Counted from the stretch's first letter, positions 8,731-17,265 are shown. The stretch: DNA of 64,000 nt from Pseudoalteromonas flavipulchra NCIMB 2033 = ATCC BAA-314 (GCA_000814665.1 JWIH01000018.1:372001-436000); one strand, 5' to 3'. A program made the numbers and translations. The notes: generated by a model from the letters alone, not told the origin.

Positions 8731-9365
8731 GTAGCCGCGATCTTTCATACCGCAAAAAACACACCGTAGCAGCGACTTTATGTCGCGAAAAAGCACACGT
8801 AGCAGCGACTTTATGTCGCGAAAAAGCACACAGTAGCAGCGACTTTATGTCGCGAAAAAGTACAACGTGGCAGCGACTTTTTATCGCGAAAAAGCACACA
8901 GTAGCAGCGACTTTATGTCGTGAAAAAGCACACCGTAGCAGCGACTTTATGTCGCGAAAAAGCACACGTAGCAGCGACTTTATGTCGCGAAAAAGCACAC
9001 CGTAGCAGCGACTTTATGTCGCGAAAAACACACCATAGCTGCGACTTTTTGTCGCGAAGAAACACTCTATAACAGAGCCTTTATACCGCGAAAAAACACA
9101 TCGTAGCAGCGCCTTTATGTCGCGAAGAAGCACACCGTAGCAGCGACTTTATGTCGCGAAAAAGTACACCGTAGCAGCGACTTTATGTCGCGAATAAACA
9201 AATCGTAGCAGCGGACTTTATGTCGCGATAAAACATGTCGTAGCAGCGACTTTATGTCGCGAAAAACACACCATAGCTGCGACTTTTTGTCGCGAAGAAA
9301 CACTCTATAACAGAGCCTTTATACCGCGAAAAAACACATCGTAGCAGCGACTTTATGTCGCGACT
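8731..9365. repeat. Tandem array of about 19 REP-like palindromic units (34 bp period)
   Basis: About 19 head-to-tail units of 33-35 bp fill the gap between hflC and the porin gene. Each begins GTAGCAGCGAC and has an internal hairpin GCGAC-TTTAT-GTCGC, then GAAAAAGCACACC or a variant. Unit starts read at 8731 (degenerate), 8766, 8799, 8833, 8867, 8901, 8935, 8968, 9002, 9035, 9069, 9103, 9137, 9171, 9205, 9240, 9273, 9307 and 9341. The 5' GTAG followed by an imperfect palindrome is the hallmark of REP sequences mobilised by RAYT transposases. Spacers are not unique and no cas genes are near, so it is not CRISPR. Open frames crossing it on both strands are products of the repeat. Confidence 0.92.
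9002..9111. repeat. 110-bp segment duplicated at 9240-9349 inside the REP array
   Basis: Three consecutive units, including two highly diverged ones with CTCTATAACAGAGCC and ATACCGCG, recur without a difference at 9240-9349, 238 bp downstream. Shared private variants show that a multi-unit block was duplicated, by slippage or unequal recombination, after the units had diverged. Confidence 0.85.
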
Positions 9366-9371
9366 AACAAT

Positions 9372-9396
9372 AAAAAAGCGGCCAATAGGCCGCAGT
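9372..9396 (-). terminator. Terminator of the porin gene
   Basis: On the minus strand the stem GCGGCC-TATT-GGCCGC (9393-9378) is followed by TTTTTTATT. It lies about 40 bases after the porin stop and separates it from the REP array. Confidence 0.88.
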
Positions 9397-9437
9397 TAGG
9401 AAGTGAATTGGTAGTAGTCTATTAAAATAACAAACTC

Positions 9438-10598
9438 TTAAAACACGTATTTCACTGAAAGTTGCAGTCTGTCTAAATCACCTTCGAGGCCACTTTCTGT
9501 TTCCCGAGTACCCATTTTATATTCAGCACCAAAGGTAAGTTTTTTCACGGGTGAATAAAGTAGGTTTGCGCTGTAACTCATACTTGATTTTGTCGGATCG
9601 CCAGTCACCGCCAGCAAATCGCTTTCGTTATCAGCATTGAAGAAAGAGTATAAGAATGTTGAACGGAATTGTTCATTCCAGCTATGTTGATAAGCAATAA
9701 AGCCCGATGTCGAGTCAATTGCATGTAACGAGTTACCGTCGTATACCGCGCCATTAGCAACGTTTAGGCCTACGTAACGACCAAGCCCTTGACCTTGGGT
9801 CAGCATAAATTTCAAGTTATTGTCACCAAAATTAACACGACCAGACGCACTAACCCCAAATGAGCTTTCAGACTCATCAGCTCCACCGACTTTATAGGTA
9901 ATTTGGCGCGCAAGTGCCGCTACCGCAATATGACCCCAATCAGCATTGTGTGTGTAACGTGCAGTGAAATCAGGCATGCTAGCGTCATCAGTGACGACAC
10001 GGCCACTATCTGCAGTGGTAACTGTGCTTTCTGGGTTTTCAATAGAGAAAGACCAGTTTCCTGTGGTGTATTTAGCCATGGCTTGGCGTACGAAAACGGT
10101 ACCTTCAGCTGGGCCGACGAAATCTAAAGTCTCTGGTAGCGCACTAACATTTTGGAAGTTTGACCAAGCCTGACCGAACAAGAAGCCCTTGTAACTCACA
10201 AAGGCCTGACGAATACGAGGTGAGTAGGAGTTACTAACACGCTCATTTCCTCCAGATGTAGAAATAAAGTCTAGCTCGATTTTAGTCTTGATACTGCTGC
10301 CATCGTCAAGCTTAGTATCGGTCCCGAAGCTAAAGCGAGATTGACGAGCGTGCATATCAAATACAGCGTCGCTATCTGAGTTAACCCCGACAGGAGTCGT
10401 ACCAGGAACGTAAAAATCTCGACCTATATTTTGCGCACCCAACGCGCCGTCAGAAAAGTCACTCCAAATGGCATCAAGCTTGATATAACCACCATAGTTA
10501 ACTTTTGTATCGCCAATCTCTGCCGCAGTGGCAGGGAGAGCGCAGAGACTACTGATAGCAACTGCGAGCAGTTTTTTATTAATGTTATTCGTTGTCAT
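9438..10598 (-). CDS. DcaP-like trimeric outer-membrane porin
   Basis: A 386-aa outer-membrane beta-barrel with a signal peptide ending near LPATAAEI. The mature start NYGGYIKLDAIWSDFSDG, the segment RQSRFSFGTDTKLDDGSS and a final aromatic residue (QLSVKYVF) are typical of the DcaP family, which imports small organic anions such as dicarboxylates. The frame is also open from a TTG fifteen bases upstream, but ATG 10598 has AGGA nine bases before it and gives a normal signal peptide. It is divergent from acs across about 320 bp, so it may be co-regulated with acetate or fatty-acid use; that is inference. The actual substrate cannot be read from sequence. Confidence 0.82.
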   Translation of the reverse strand: MTTNNINKKLLAVAISSLCALPATAAEIGDTKVNYGGYIKLDAIWSDFSDGALGAQNIGRDFYVPGTTPVGVNSDSDAVFDMHARQSRFSFGTDTKLDDGSSIKTKIELDFISTSGGNERVSNSYSPRIRQAFVSYKGFLFGQAWSNFQNVSALPETLDFVGPAEGTVFVRQAMAKYTTGNWSFSIENPESTVTTADSGRVVTDDASMPDFTARYTHNADWGHIAVAALARQITYKVGGADESESSFGVSASGRVNFGDNNLKFMLTQGQGLGRYVGLNVANGAVYDGNSLHAIDSTSGFIAYQHSWNEQFRSTFLYSFFNADNESDLLAVTGDPTKSSMSYSANLLYSPVKKLTFGAEYKMGTRETESGLEGDLDRLQLSVKYVF

Positions 10599-10917
10599 AA
10601 TCCAGTTCCTCAATAGCTGTGCTTTGCAGTTGGCAGCAGCCGATATTCATATTAATCATCACTAACTGTTGTTTAAGGTTGGTTTTTACTCAATTACCTA
10701 TTGGTCTATTAGACTAAGGTGGCATACGGTAAATGAGTAGAAGATAAGGCGATCATAACGTTTGTATTAAATTAGGTACAACCGGTAAGTTGTATGAAAC
10801 TTTTACGTTTACAGGTGTTCTACAACTAAGGTCTAATACTTAAACACCCAAGGCTGGGTGATCCTTAGGAAAAGCGTGTCTAGCAGACCTAGACCTCTAA
10901 ATATAATGGAGATGACT
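10599..10917. promoter_or_regulatory. Divergent porin/acs control region with several palindromes
   Basis: This 319-bp gap holds the 11-bp palindrome GTCTA-T-TAGAC (10704-10714), the inverted repeat TACAAC-N6-GTTGTA (10777-10794), a second TACAAC half-site at 10821-10826, and CACCCA-N4-TGGGTG (10845-10860). Two direct copies of ACTAAGGT occur at 10713-10720 and 10825-10832. acs is known to be controlled by the CrbS/CrbR two-component system in Vibrio and Pseudomonas, and a CrbR-like gene follows acs here, so these are candidate binding sites. No clear -35/-10 pair was identified. Confidence 0.5.
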
Positions 10918-12858
10918 ATGTCACAGAGCATTTATCCAGTTCCTGAAAAAATCAAGAACGCAGCATTAATCAACGACGAGCAATATCAAGAACTATATCA
11001 AAAGTCGGTTGATGACCCCGCAGAGTTTTGGAAAGAGCACGGTCAACGTTTAGATTGGTTCAAACCCTACAGTAAAGTTAAAAATACCTCATTCGACAAA
11101 GGCCATATCAATATTAAATGGTATGAAGACGGCGTACTAAATGCCTCTTACAACTGTATCGATAGACACCTTGAAAAGCGCGCCGATAAGGTTGCATTGA
11201 TTTGGGAAGGTGATAACCCAGAACAAACAGAAAATATTACCTACCAACAACTACATGATGAAGTCGCAAAGCTTGCCAATGGCCTCAAGAGCCTAGGAGT
11301 TGCAAAGGGTGACCGCGTCGCTATCTACATGCCGATGACTCCACAAGCAATTTATGCCATGCAGGCCTGTGCAAGAATCGGTGCTATCCATTCCGTTGTG
11401 TTTGGGGGCTTTTCACCTTCAGCGATTGCAGATCGCATTAAAGATTCTGGCGCCAAAGTTGTCATCACCTCAGATGAAGGTCGTCGCGGTGGTAATTGTG
11501 TGCCGCTTAAGGCAAATGTTGATGAAGCGGTAGCGCAAGCTGGCGTCACCACTATCGAGCATGTGGTTGTACACCAATTAACAGGAGGCGATGTTGAATG
11601 GAATGCTCACGATGTCTGGTGGCATGAATTAGTTGCTGATAAACCTGCCGAATGTGAACCTGAAATGATGAATGCGGAAGATCCGCTCTTTATTCTTTAT
11701 ACCTCGGGCTCTACCGGTCAGCCGAAAGGGGTAGTGCATACTACGGGTGGATACCTAGTGTATGCATCAATGACCCATGAGTATGTATTCGACCTTCAAG
11801 AAGATGATATTTACTGGTGTAGCGCGGATGTGGGCTGGATCACGGGTCACAGTTATATTGCTTATGGTCCGCTAGTAAATGGTTGTACTCAAGTTGTATT
11901 CGAAGGCGTGCCAACTTATCCAACGTCTGGTCGCATGGGTGAAATCGTTGATAAACATGGCGTTACTATCCTTTATACTGCGCCTACCGCGATCCGTGCT
12001 CTGATGGCAAAAGGTGACGAGCCGACAGCAAGTTCCAAGCGTGATAGTTTACGTATTTTGGGTTCGGTGGGTGAGCCAATTAATCCAGAGGCTTGGTCTT
12101 GGTATTATGAGCAAATTGGTAATAGTGACTGTCCTATCGTAGATACTTGGTGGCAAACCGAAACGGGCGGCATCATGATCACGCCACTACCTGGGGCTAC
12201 TGCACTTAAGCCGGGTTCTGCGACCCGTCCATTCTTTGGTATTGCTCCTGCACTGTTTGACGCGGAAGGCAATACGCTGACAGGCGCGACCGAAGGTAAT
12301 CTGGTGATTTTGGATAGTTGGCCTTCACAAGCCCGTACGGTTTATGGCGACCATGAGCGCTTTGAACAAACGTACTTCTCGGCTTATCCGGGCGTTTATT
12401 TTACGGGCGATGGTTGTCGCCGTGATGAAGACGGTTACTACTGGATCACCGGTCGCGTGGATGATGTACTTAACGTTTCAGGTCACCGCCTCGGTACTGC
12501 TGAAATCGAAAGTGCGTTAGTCGCTCACGAAGCGGTTGCCGAAGCGGCTGTGGTAGGCTATCCACACGATATTAAAGGCCAAGGGATCTATGTCTATATC
12601 ACGCCAAATGAAGGGGTAACGGTATCTGACGAGTTAACTAAAGAGGTGAGAAATTGGGTGCGTAAAGAGCTAAGCCCAATTGCAACCCCTGACATGATCC
12701 AATGGTCTCCAGGTTTACCTAAAACCCGTTCTGGTAAAATCATGCGCCGTATTTTGCGTAAGATTGCGGCCAACGAGTATCAACAGTTAGGGGATACTTC
12801 TACACTTGCCGATCCAAGTGTGGTTGATGAATTAATCGAGAATAGATTGAATCGTTAA
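10918..12858 (+). CDS. acs: Acetyl-CoA synthetase (AMP-forming)
   Basis: Activates acetate to acetyl-CoA through acetyl-AMP, in the cytoplasm. The product is 646 aa, close to the 652 aa of E. coli Acs. It has an N-terminal ACAS_N region, the AMP-binding P-loop [12 protein letters not shown] near residue 260, [10 protein letters not shown], and the C-terminal catalytic motif [11 protein letters not shown] with Lys607, the residue acetylated by Pat-type enzymes in homologues. The frame is open from further upstream, but ATG 10918 is preceded by GGAG with a six-base gap and gives the standard beginning. A terminator then a CrbR-like regulator gene follow. Confidence 0.95.
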   Translation: MSQSIYPVPEKIKNAALINDEQYQELYQKSVDDPAEFWKEHGQRLDWFKPYSKVKNTSFDKGHINIKWYEDGVLNASYNCIDRHLEKRADKVALIWEGDNPEQTENITYQQLHDEVAKLANGLKSLGVAKGDRVAIYMPMTPQAIYAMQACARIGAIHSVVFGGFSPSAIADRIKDSGAKVVITSDEGRRGGNCVPLKANVDEAVAQAGVTTIEHVVVHQLTGGDVEWNAHDVWWHELVADKPAECEPEMMNAEDPLFILYTSGSTGQPKGVVHTTGGYLVYASMTHEYVFDLQEDDIYWCSADVGWITGHSYIAYGPLVNGCTQVVFEGVPTYPTSGRMGEIVDKHGVTILYTAPTAIRALMAKGDEPTASSKRDSLRILGSVGEPINPEAWSWYYEQIGNSDCPIVDTWWQTETGGIMITPLPGATALKPGSATRPFFGIAPALFDAEGNTLTGATEGNLVILDSWPSQARTVYGDHERFEQTYFSAYPGVYFTGDGCRRDEDGYYWITGRVDDVLNVSGHRLGTAEIESALVAHEAVAEAAVVGYPHDIKGQGIYVYITPNEGVTVSDELTKEVRNWVRKELSPIATPDMIQWSPGLPKTRSGKIMRRILRKIAANEYQQLGDTSTLADPSVVDELIENRLNR

Positions 12859-12899
12859 CTGAATAACTTGAATTGCGACCTAATATAAACATACTATAA

Positions 12900-12933
12900 C
12901 GGCTGTTATCTTTACGATAACAGCCGATTTTTT
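12900..12933 (+). terminator. Intrinsic terminator between acs and the response regulator gene
   Basis: GGCTGTTATC (12901-12910) and GATAACAGCC (12916-12925) form a perfect 10-bp stem with a five-base loop, followed by GATTTTTT. The T run ends one base before the AGGAG ribosome site of the next gene, so read-through or attenuation would decide regulator expression from the acs promoter. Confidence 0.88.
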
Positions 12934-12944
12934 AGGAGCATAGC

Positions 12945-13598
12945 ATGTATCAGTTTTTAATCGCGGATGATCATCCTCTATTTCGAGAGGCGCTTAAGGG
13001 GGCTCTAAAAGCGCAGTTTGAAGGATTAGAGGTATTCGAATCTGAAAACTTTGACACTACGCTCTCGGTCTTACAACAACAAGAAGAACTAGACCTACTC
13101 CTGCTCGATTTACATATGCCGGGCAATGGTGATTTATATGGACTAATTCGGATCCGTGAGGATCACCCAAGTCTTCCAGTTGTTGTGGTTTCGGGAAGCG
13201 AAGACCTTTCTATCATTTCTAAAGTGATGGGATACGGCGCGATGGGTTTTATCCCAAAAGCGGCGTCAGTAGAACAAATTACCGAAGCCATAGAGCAAGT
13301 GCTTGAAGGTGACACGTGGTTGCCTGAAGGCATGAAAGACAAAGTGGCTGAACTGGAAGGGGAAGACAAAGAGCTTGCCCAACAAGTGGCCTCGCTCACG
13401 CCGCAGCAATATAAAGTGCTGCAATATTTACACGAAGGTTTACTGAATAAGCAAATTGCCTACGAGCTAAATATTTCAGAGGCAACGGTGAAAGCACATA
13501 TCACCGCTATCTTCAGAAAGTTGGGTGTCTATAACCGTACTCAAGCCGTATTGATCGCTTCAAAACTACAACTAGAACCTATCGAAGCGAATGACTAA
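12945..13598 (+). CDS. LuxR-family response regulator, CrbR-like
   Basis: A 217-aa two-domain regulator. The receiver domain (1-120) has the acidic pair D8/D9, phosphoacceptor Asp55 in LLLLDLHMPG, and Lys near 107 in FIPKAAS. A linker is followed by a LuxR/FixJ helix-turn-helix at about 148-208 (NKQIAYELNISEATVKAHI). The start MYQFLIADDHPLFREAL and its place after acs match CrbR/ErdR-type regulators, which activate acs when phosphorylated by the CrbS kinase. No partner kinase is in the window. Another NarL-type function cannot be excluded. Confidence 0.85.
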   Translation: MYQFLIADDHPLFREALKGALKAQFEGLEVFESENFDTTLSVLQQQEELDLLLLDLHMPGNGDLYGLIRIREDHPSLPVVVVSGSEDLSIISKVMGYGAMGFIPKAASVEQITEAIEQVLEGDTWLPEGMKDKVAELEGEDKELAQQVASLTPQQYKVLQYLHEGLLNKQIAYELNISEATVKAHITAIFRKLGVYNRTQAVLIASKLQLEPIEAND

Positions 13599-13610
13599 CT
13601 TCGCATCATT

Positions 13611-13636
13611 GCTTGCAAGGTGCTTACCTTGCAAGC
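13611..13636. terminator. Strong hairpin between convergent genes
   Basis: GCTTGCAAGGT (13611-13621) and ACCTTGCAAGC (13626-13636) form a perfect 11-bp stem with a four-base loop between two converging genes. A T run is absent on both strands, so it may act as an RNA-stabilising hairpin or a weak bidirectional terminator. Confidence 0.55.
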
Positions 13637-13645
13637 AGCACTGCT

Positions 13646-14830
13646 TTAGCTTAACTCTCTAAACGCCTGACTTAGTCCCTCTATTGTTAGCGGATACATT
13701 CTGTCTTGCATTAATTGATTTATTAGCTCTATCGAATGGTAATAAGACCAATAGCTTTGCGGCTGAGGGTTAAGCCAAGCCACCTTACTAAAGTGATTGG
13801 TTAAACGATTCAGCCAAGTAGCTCCTGCTTCTTGATTCCAATGCTCTACACTACCGCCGGGATAGGTGATTTCATAGGGGCCCATTGTCGCGTCACCAAC
13901 AAATATTAGTCGATAGTCCGAGCCGTAACGGTTAATTAGCTGATAAGTATCAAGCAACTCGCTGTCACGACGGTCATTATCGTGCCAAACATGTTCGTAC
14001 ACACAATTATGAAAGTAAAAAAATTCAAGGTGCTTAAATTCACTGTGTGCGGCACTAAAGAGTTGTTCACAAAGCTGGATATGGTCATCCATAGAGCCGC
14101 CAATATCAAACAGCATCAATACCTTCACTGAGTTATGTCGCTCAGGAGCCATTTTCACATCCAGCATGCCGCCTTGTCTTGCGGTAGCGCGAATGGTTTC
14201 ATTAAGATCGAGCTGATCGCTTGCTCCACTGCGCGCAAATTTACGCAATTGCTTGAGTGCAAGCTTAATATTGCGGCTGCTGATGTCAGTATTGCTATCG
14301 AGATTACGGTATTGCCTTTTATCCCAGACCTTTACTGCTCGGCGATGACGGTTTCCATCTTGGCCAATGCGGATCCCTTCAGGATTATAGCCGTAAGCGC
14401 CAAAAGGCGAAGTGCCACCTGTACCAACCCATTTATTGCCGCCTGCGTGACGTTTTTGTTGCTCTGCTAAGCGTGCTTTTAACGTTTCAAGGAGCTTATC
14501 GAGTCCACCCATGGCGTTAAGTTTGGCTTTTTCTTCTTCAGACAACGACTTCTCAAACTCTTTACGCAACCAATCCTCTGGTAATTGCTGCTGTTGAAGT
14601 TGTGAGAAGAGGTCTATTGATTCTATCCCCTCAAAATAATCAGCAAACGCACGGTCGAATTTATCAAACAAGGTTTCATCTTTCACGAAGATGGTTTTTG
14701 CCAAAAAGTAAAAGCCGTCCAGATCGGCAAAGCAAACTTCTTTATCCAGCGCCTCTAAACAATCTAGTAATTCGCGCAGGCTCGCTTTGATACCGTAACG
14801 TCTAAGGGTGAGTACAAAATCGATGAGCAT
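13646..14830 (-). CDS. von Willebrand factor A domain protein (CoxE-like)
   Basis: A 394-aa protein with no signal peptide. The N-terminal half (1-130) is helical and charged, followed by a Gly-rich stretch (GGNKWVGTGGTSPFG, about 130-146). The vWA domain begins near 235. Its metal-binding (MIDAS) motif reads D242-I-G-G-S246 rather than the canonical DxSxS. It is paired with a MoxR-type ATPase two bases away, as in RavA-ViaA and CbbQ-CbbO style systems, where the AAA+ ring and the vWA protein together remodel or load metals into client proteins. The client is unknown. Confidence 0.82.
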   Translation of the reverse strand: MLIDFVLTLRRYGIKASLRELLDCLEALDKEVCFADLDGFYFLAKTIFVKDETLFDKFDRAFADYFEGIESIDLFSQLQQQQLPEDWLRKEFEKSLSEEEKAKLNAMGGLDKLLETLKARLAEQQKRHAGGNKWVGTGGTSPFGAYGYNPEGIRIGQDGNRHRRAVKVWDKRQYRNLDSNTDISSRNIKLALKQLRKFARSGASDQLDLNETIRATARQGGMLDVKMAPERHNSVKVLMLFDIGGSMDDHIQLCEQLFSAAHSEFKHLEFFYFHNCVYEHVWHDNDRRDSELLDTYQLINRYGSDYRLIFVGDATMGPYEITYPGGSVEHWNQEAGATWLNRLTNHFSKVAWLNPQPQSYWSYYHSIELINQLMQDRMYPLTIEGLSQAFRELS

Positions 14831-14832
14831 GA

Positions 14833-15666
14833 TCAGCGGCGGCTCATAAAGGCGAGCTTCTCAACCAAAGAAACATCTTGCTCGTTTTTAAGTAGTGCAC
14901 CAAATAACGGCATTAGGCCACCTTGGTTAGATTTGTCATGCAACGCCTCAGGGGAAATATCTTCCGCTAATAATAGTTTTAGCCAGTCGAGTAATTCACT
15001 CGTGCTTGGCTTTTTCTTTAGGTTTGGTGTGTCGCGTAATTGGAAAAAGCTTTCGAGTGCTCGTTGTACTAAATTTGCTTTAATATGTGGAAAATGCACG
15101 TCTACAATCTGCTGCATCTCTTCTTTGCTCGGAAAGTCGATGTAGTGGAAAAAGCAGCGGCGTAAAAAGGCATCTGGTAGCTCTTTTTCATTGTTTGAAG
15201 TGATAATAACGATGGGGCGCACCTTTGCCTTTACTTGCTCATTAGTTTCGTAGACATGAAACTCCATTTTATCGAGTTCTAACAGTAGATCATTGGGAAA
15301 CTCAATATCGGCTTTGTCGATTTCATCAATCAGCAGAACGGGGCGCTTTGTGGCGGTAAATGCCTGCCACAGCTTACCTTTGATGATGTAATTGCCAACG
15401 TCATTAACGCGAGGATCGCCAAGTTGACTATCGCGTAAACGCGAGACCGCATCGTATTCGTACAGGCCTTGCTGGGCTTTGGTTGTTGACTTTATATGCC
15501 ATTGGATTAGTTCGGTATCTAAACTTTTTGCCAGTTCTTCGGCGAGTAAGGTCTTGCCTGTGCCTGGCTCACCTTTAATCAGGAGTGGTTTTTCTAAAAC
15601 GATGGCCGCATTCACGGCCTGTTGTAGAGCAGAGGTAGCAATATATTGATCAGTACCTTTAAACAT
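14833..15666 (-). CDS. MoxR-family AAA+ ATPase
   Basis: A 277-aa AAA+ protein with Walker A GEPGTGKT (residues 32-39), Walker B LLIDEIDKAD, sensor 1 in IVIITSNNEKELPDAFLRRC with the arginine finger, and a C-terminal lid. MoxR ATPases act as chaperones for enzyme maturation together with a vWA partner, and here the vWA gene follows directly on the same strand. The two probably form one operon. The target protein cannot be deduced from neighbours. Confidence 0.88.
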   Translation of the reverse strand: MFKGTDQYIATSALQQAVNAAIVLEKPLLIKGEPGTGKTLLAEELAKSLDTELIQWHIKSTTKAQQGLYEYDAVSRLRDSQLGDPRVNDVGNYIIKGKLWQAFTATKRPVLLIDEIDKADIEFPNDLLLELDKMEFHVYETNEQVKAKVRPIVIITSNNEKELPDAFLRRCFFHYIDFPSKEEMQQIVDVHFPHIKANLVQRALESFFQLRDTPNLKKKPSTSELLDWLKLLLAEDISPEALHDKSNQGGLMPLFGALLKNEQDVSLVEKLAFMSRR

Positions 15667-15712
15667 AATTCAACTTCTTGTGGTCAGATGAGATAGGCTC
15701 ATCTTGCCACAA

Positions 15713-15949
15713 TCAGCTTTTCGCTGCCAACCCTGCTTCGGTTTCGATTAAGGTGAAGCGAGGCACCGCTTCGCCTTCGACCATAACGTTTTCTAAAAAC
15801 ATTTTAAGTGGTCGAACCCAAAAACTCATATCTCCATATAGGGTTTGATAAACCACTTGCTTCTCTTGCGTTTCACTGTGCGTTGCCAAAGCATGCACAC
15901 GATAAAGTTTTCCTTTGTAGTGGCGGTAAATTCCAGGTGTGATATCCAC
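15713..15949 (-). CDS. DUF1653 domain protein
   Basis: A small cytoplasmic protein with DITPGIYRHYKGKLYRVHAL, VVYQTLYGDMSFWVRP and a MFLENV ending, all typical of DUF1653. No biochemical function is known to me. GTG 15949 is chosen: it has GGAG upstream, gives the family-type beginning at 78 aa, and leaves room for the divergent promoter. An ATG at 16012 would add 21 residues and overlap a TATAAT box serving the opposite strand. Confidence 0.75.
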   Translation of the reverse strand: MDITPGIYRHYKGKLYRVHALATHSETQEKQVVYQTLYGDMSFWVRPLKMFLENVMVEGEAVPRFTLIETEAGLAAKS

Positions 15950-15997
15950 TAATTCAAGCTCCAAAAAATAAAAGCCGTACGTGACGGACTGAAATGT

Positions 15998-16003
15998 TAT
16001 AAT
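15998..16003 (+). promoter_or_regulatory. Candidate -10 box for the DUF2947 gene
   Basis: TATAAT lies 30 bases before the ATG at 16034. GTGACG about 17 bases upstream is a poor -35 match. Confidence 0.4.
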
Positions 16004-16033
16004 CCGTGCCATTAAGACTGAAGGTGTTTAAAG

Positions 16034-16504
16034 ATGAATTATATTGCGCTGGACGATTATAAGAAAGCTTGGGTTTTCAAACATAAAGATCTTCCAATCG
16101 AAGAATCCGACCTGGCATTGATAAAACCAATGTCAGCGGCGCGCGCTGCGGTGCTTTGGAGCACGATGGTAAGCAACGAAAAAGATCACCCTGATTTCTT
16201 TGATAAAACAGATTGGGTTGGTAAAGCGGACTCATGGCAAGAAACCCTCAATTGGGAGCGGCCGTGGGAAGCAGGAGAAGCATTTCCTGAAACTATCGAG
16301 CAATTTCTTGATTGGCAAGCCAATACCACCGTGTATTTTTGTCTCTCTCGAGATGATGTAATCGAGACCCGCTTTGACGTGTTTAAGCGATGTTGGCAGA
16401 ACTTTATGTTTTTGACTGACGGTAGTTTCTTAATAGGAAAAAAACGCAGTTCGGTAGTACAATTTATGGCTGAGGGGCAAGCAAAATTAGGAACCAAGCC
16501 GTAA
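16034..16504 (+). CDS. DUF2947-like protein
   Basis: A 156-aa soluble protein without signal peptide or membrane segments, rich in Trp and acidic residues (DWVGKADSWQETLNWERPWE). The beginning MNYIALDDYKKAWVFKHKDL and middle VYFCLSRDDVIETRFDVFKR look like the DUF2947 family of marine gammaproteobacteria; this is from memory and moderately sure. No function is proposed. It stands alone between a divergent DUF1653 gene and another uncharacterised gene. Confidence 0.65.
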   Translation: MNYIALDDYKKAWVFKHKDLPIEESDLALIKPMSAARAAVLWSTMVSNEKDHPDFFDKTDWVGKADSWQETLNWERPWEAGEAFPETIEQFLDWQANTTVYFCLSRDDVIETRFDVFKRCWQNFMFLTDGSFLIGKKRSSVVQFMAEGQAKLGTKP

Positions 16505-16603
16505 GCAAGTACAACTGAGCAGTTTGCTTTGATTTGAAACATGGCTAGTGTATAAAGGATGTACACCAGTCTACTAAAGTAGATTGCATTGACGGGAGGC
16601 GTT

Positions 16604-17233
16604 TTGGAGCAACAGCAAAATACAATCTGGTATGACGAAGCATCTCGCCTTGTATTTGCCGAGCTTGTAAACGTATTTTATGCCAGAGAGTTGCCGAAGC
16701 TTGCTGAACTCTCAGATCATACTCGCCTTCAGCGTTTGTTAAACAGCCTGCCGTATTATGTTGAGCGCGCGGCCACACATATTATTCATGGTGACGTCCC
16801 GCTTGAGCTAGATAGTTTCAATGGATGTTGGTTAGCAAAGCAAAAATCACAGCCTAAATGTGATGATGCTGCCAACGCAGCATTTTTTACCACTAAGGTG
16901 AAAGTGGGGCTGGTGGTTCCTGTGCTATATGCAGACTCGACGGGGACAACCGTAAGGCTCGACAGTGTCGACCAAGTGAATGAGGCTGACAAATTGCACT
17001 GCAACCAATTTGGCTGGTTCAGTGTCAGTGGCAATAGCTTACAAGCAAGTGATGAAGTGTGTGTACAACTGCTAAAACCGACGAAAGCGTTAATGACAGC
17101 TGCCTGTTGTGGCCATTCTTGGCACTTTGGCAAGGCGGTAGTACCACGAAGGCTGACGCTAAGAGAAATGTTACTTGCCAGTTCAATTAATTGGCCACAA
17201 GTACAAAAAACAAAAATGAGTCAACTATCCTAA
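16604..17233 (+). CDS. Hypothetical protein, 209 aa
   Basis: Not recognised. TTG 16604 is chosen because GGGAGG lies just before it; an in-frame TTG at 16589 has no ribosome site. The protein is soluble, with an N-terminal helical half (LVFAELVNVFYARELPKLAE, then a Leu-rich stretch) and a beta-rich half with several Cys (TAACCGHSWHFGK). The pattern ACCGHSWHFG, with two adjacent Cys and two His, could bind metal; that is a guess. It lies 32 bases before ftsB and may be transcribed with it. Confidence 0.65.
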   Translation: MEQQQNTIWYDEASRLVFAELVNVFYARELPKLAELSDHTRLQRLLNSLPYYVERAATHIIHGDVPLELDSFNGCWLAKQKSQPKCDDAANAAFFTTKVKVGLVVPVLYADSTGTTVRLDSVDQVNEADKLHCNQFGWFSVSGNSLQASDEVCVQLLKPTKALMTAACCGHSWHFGKAVVPRRLTLREMLLASSINWPQVQKTKMSQLS

Positions 17234-17265
17234 TCGACTCAAAAAACAGAAGTTTGGATTAAGCA

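Noticed and set aside
8585..9303. Open frames on both strands through the 34-bp repeat array (about 60 to 137 codons)
   Set aside because: The translations are periodic copies of the repeat (SRHKVAAT-like and VAATLCREKAH-like), with no ribosome sites. They result from a repeat with no stop in those frames.
8731..9365. CRISPR array
   Set aside because: The spacing sequence between palindromes is itself repeated, spacer length is too short, and there are no cas genes or leader.
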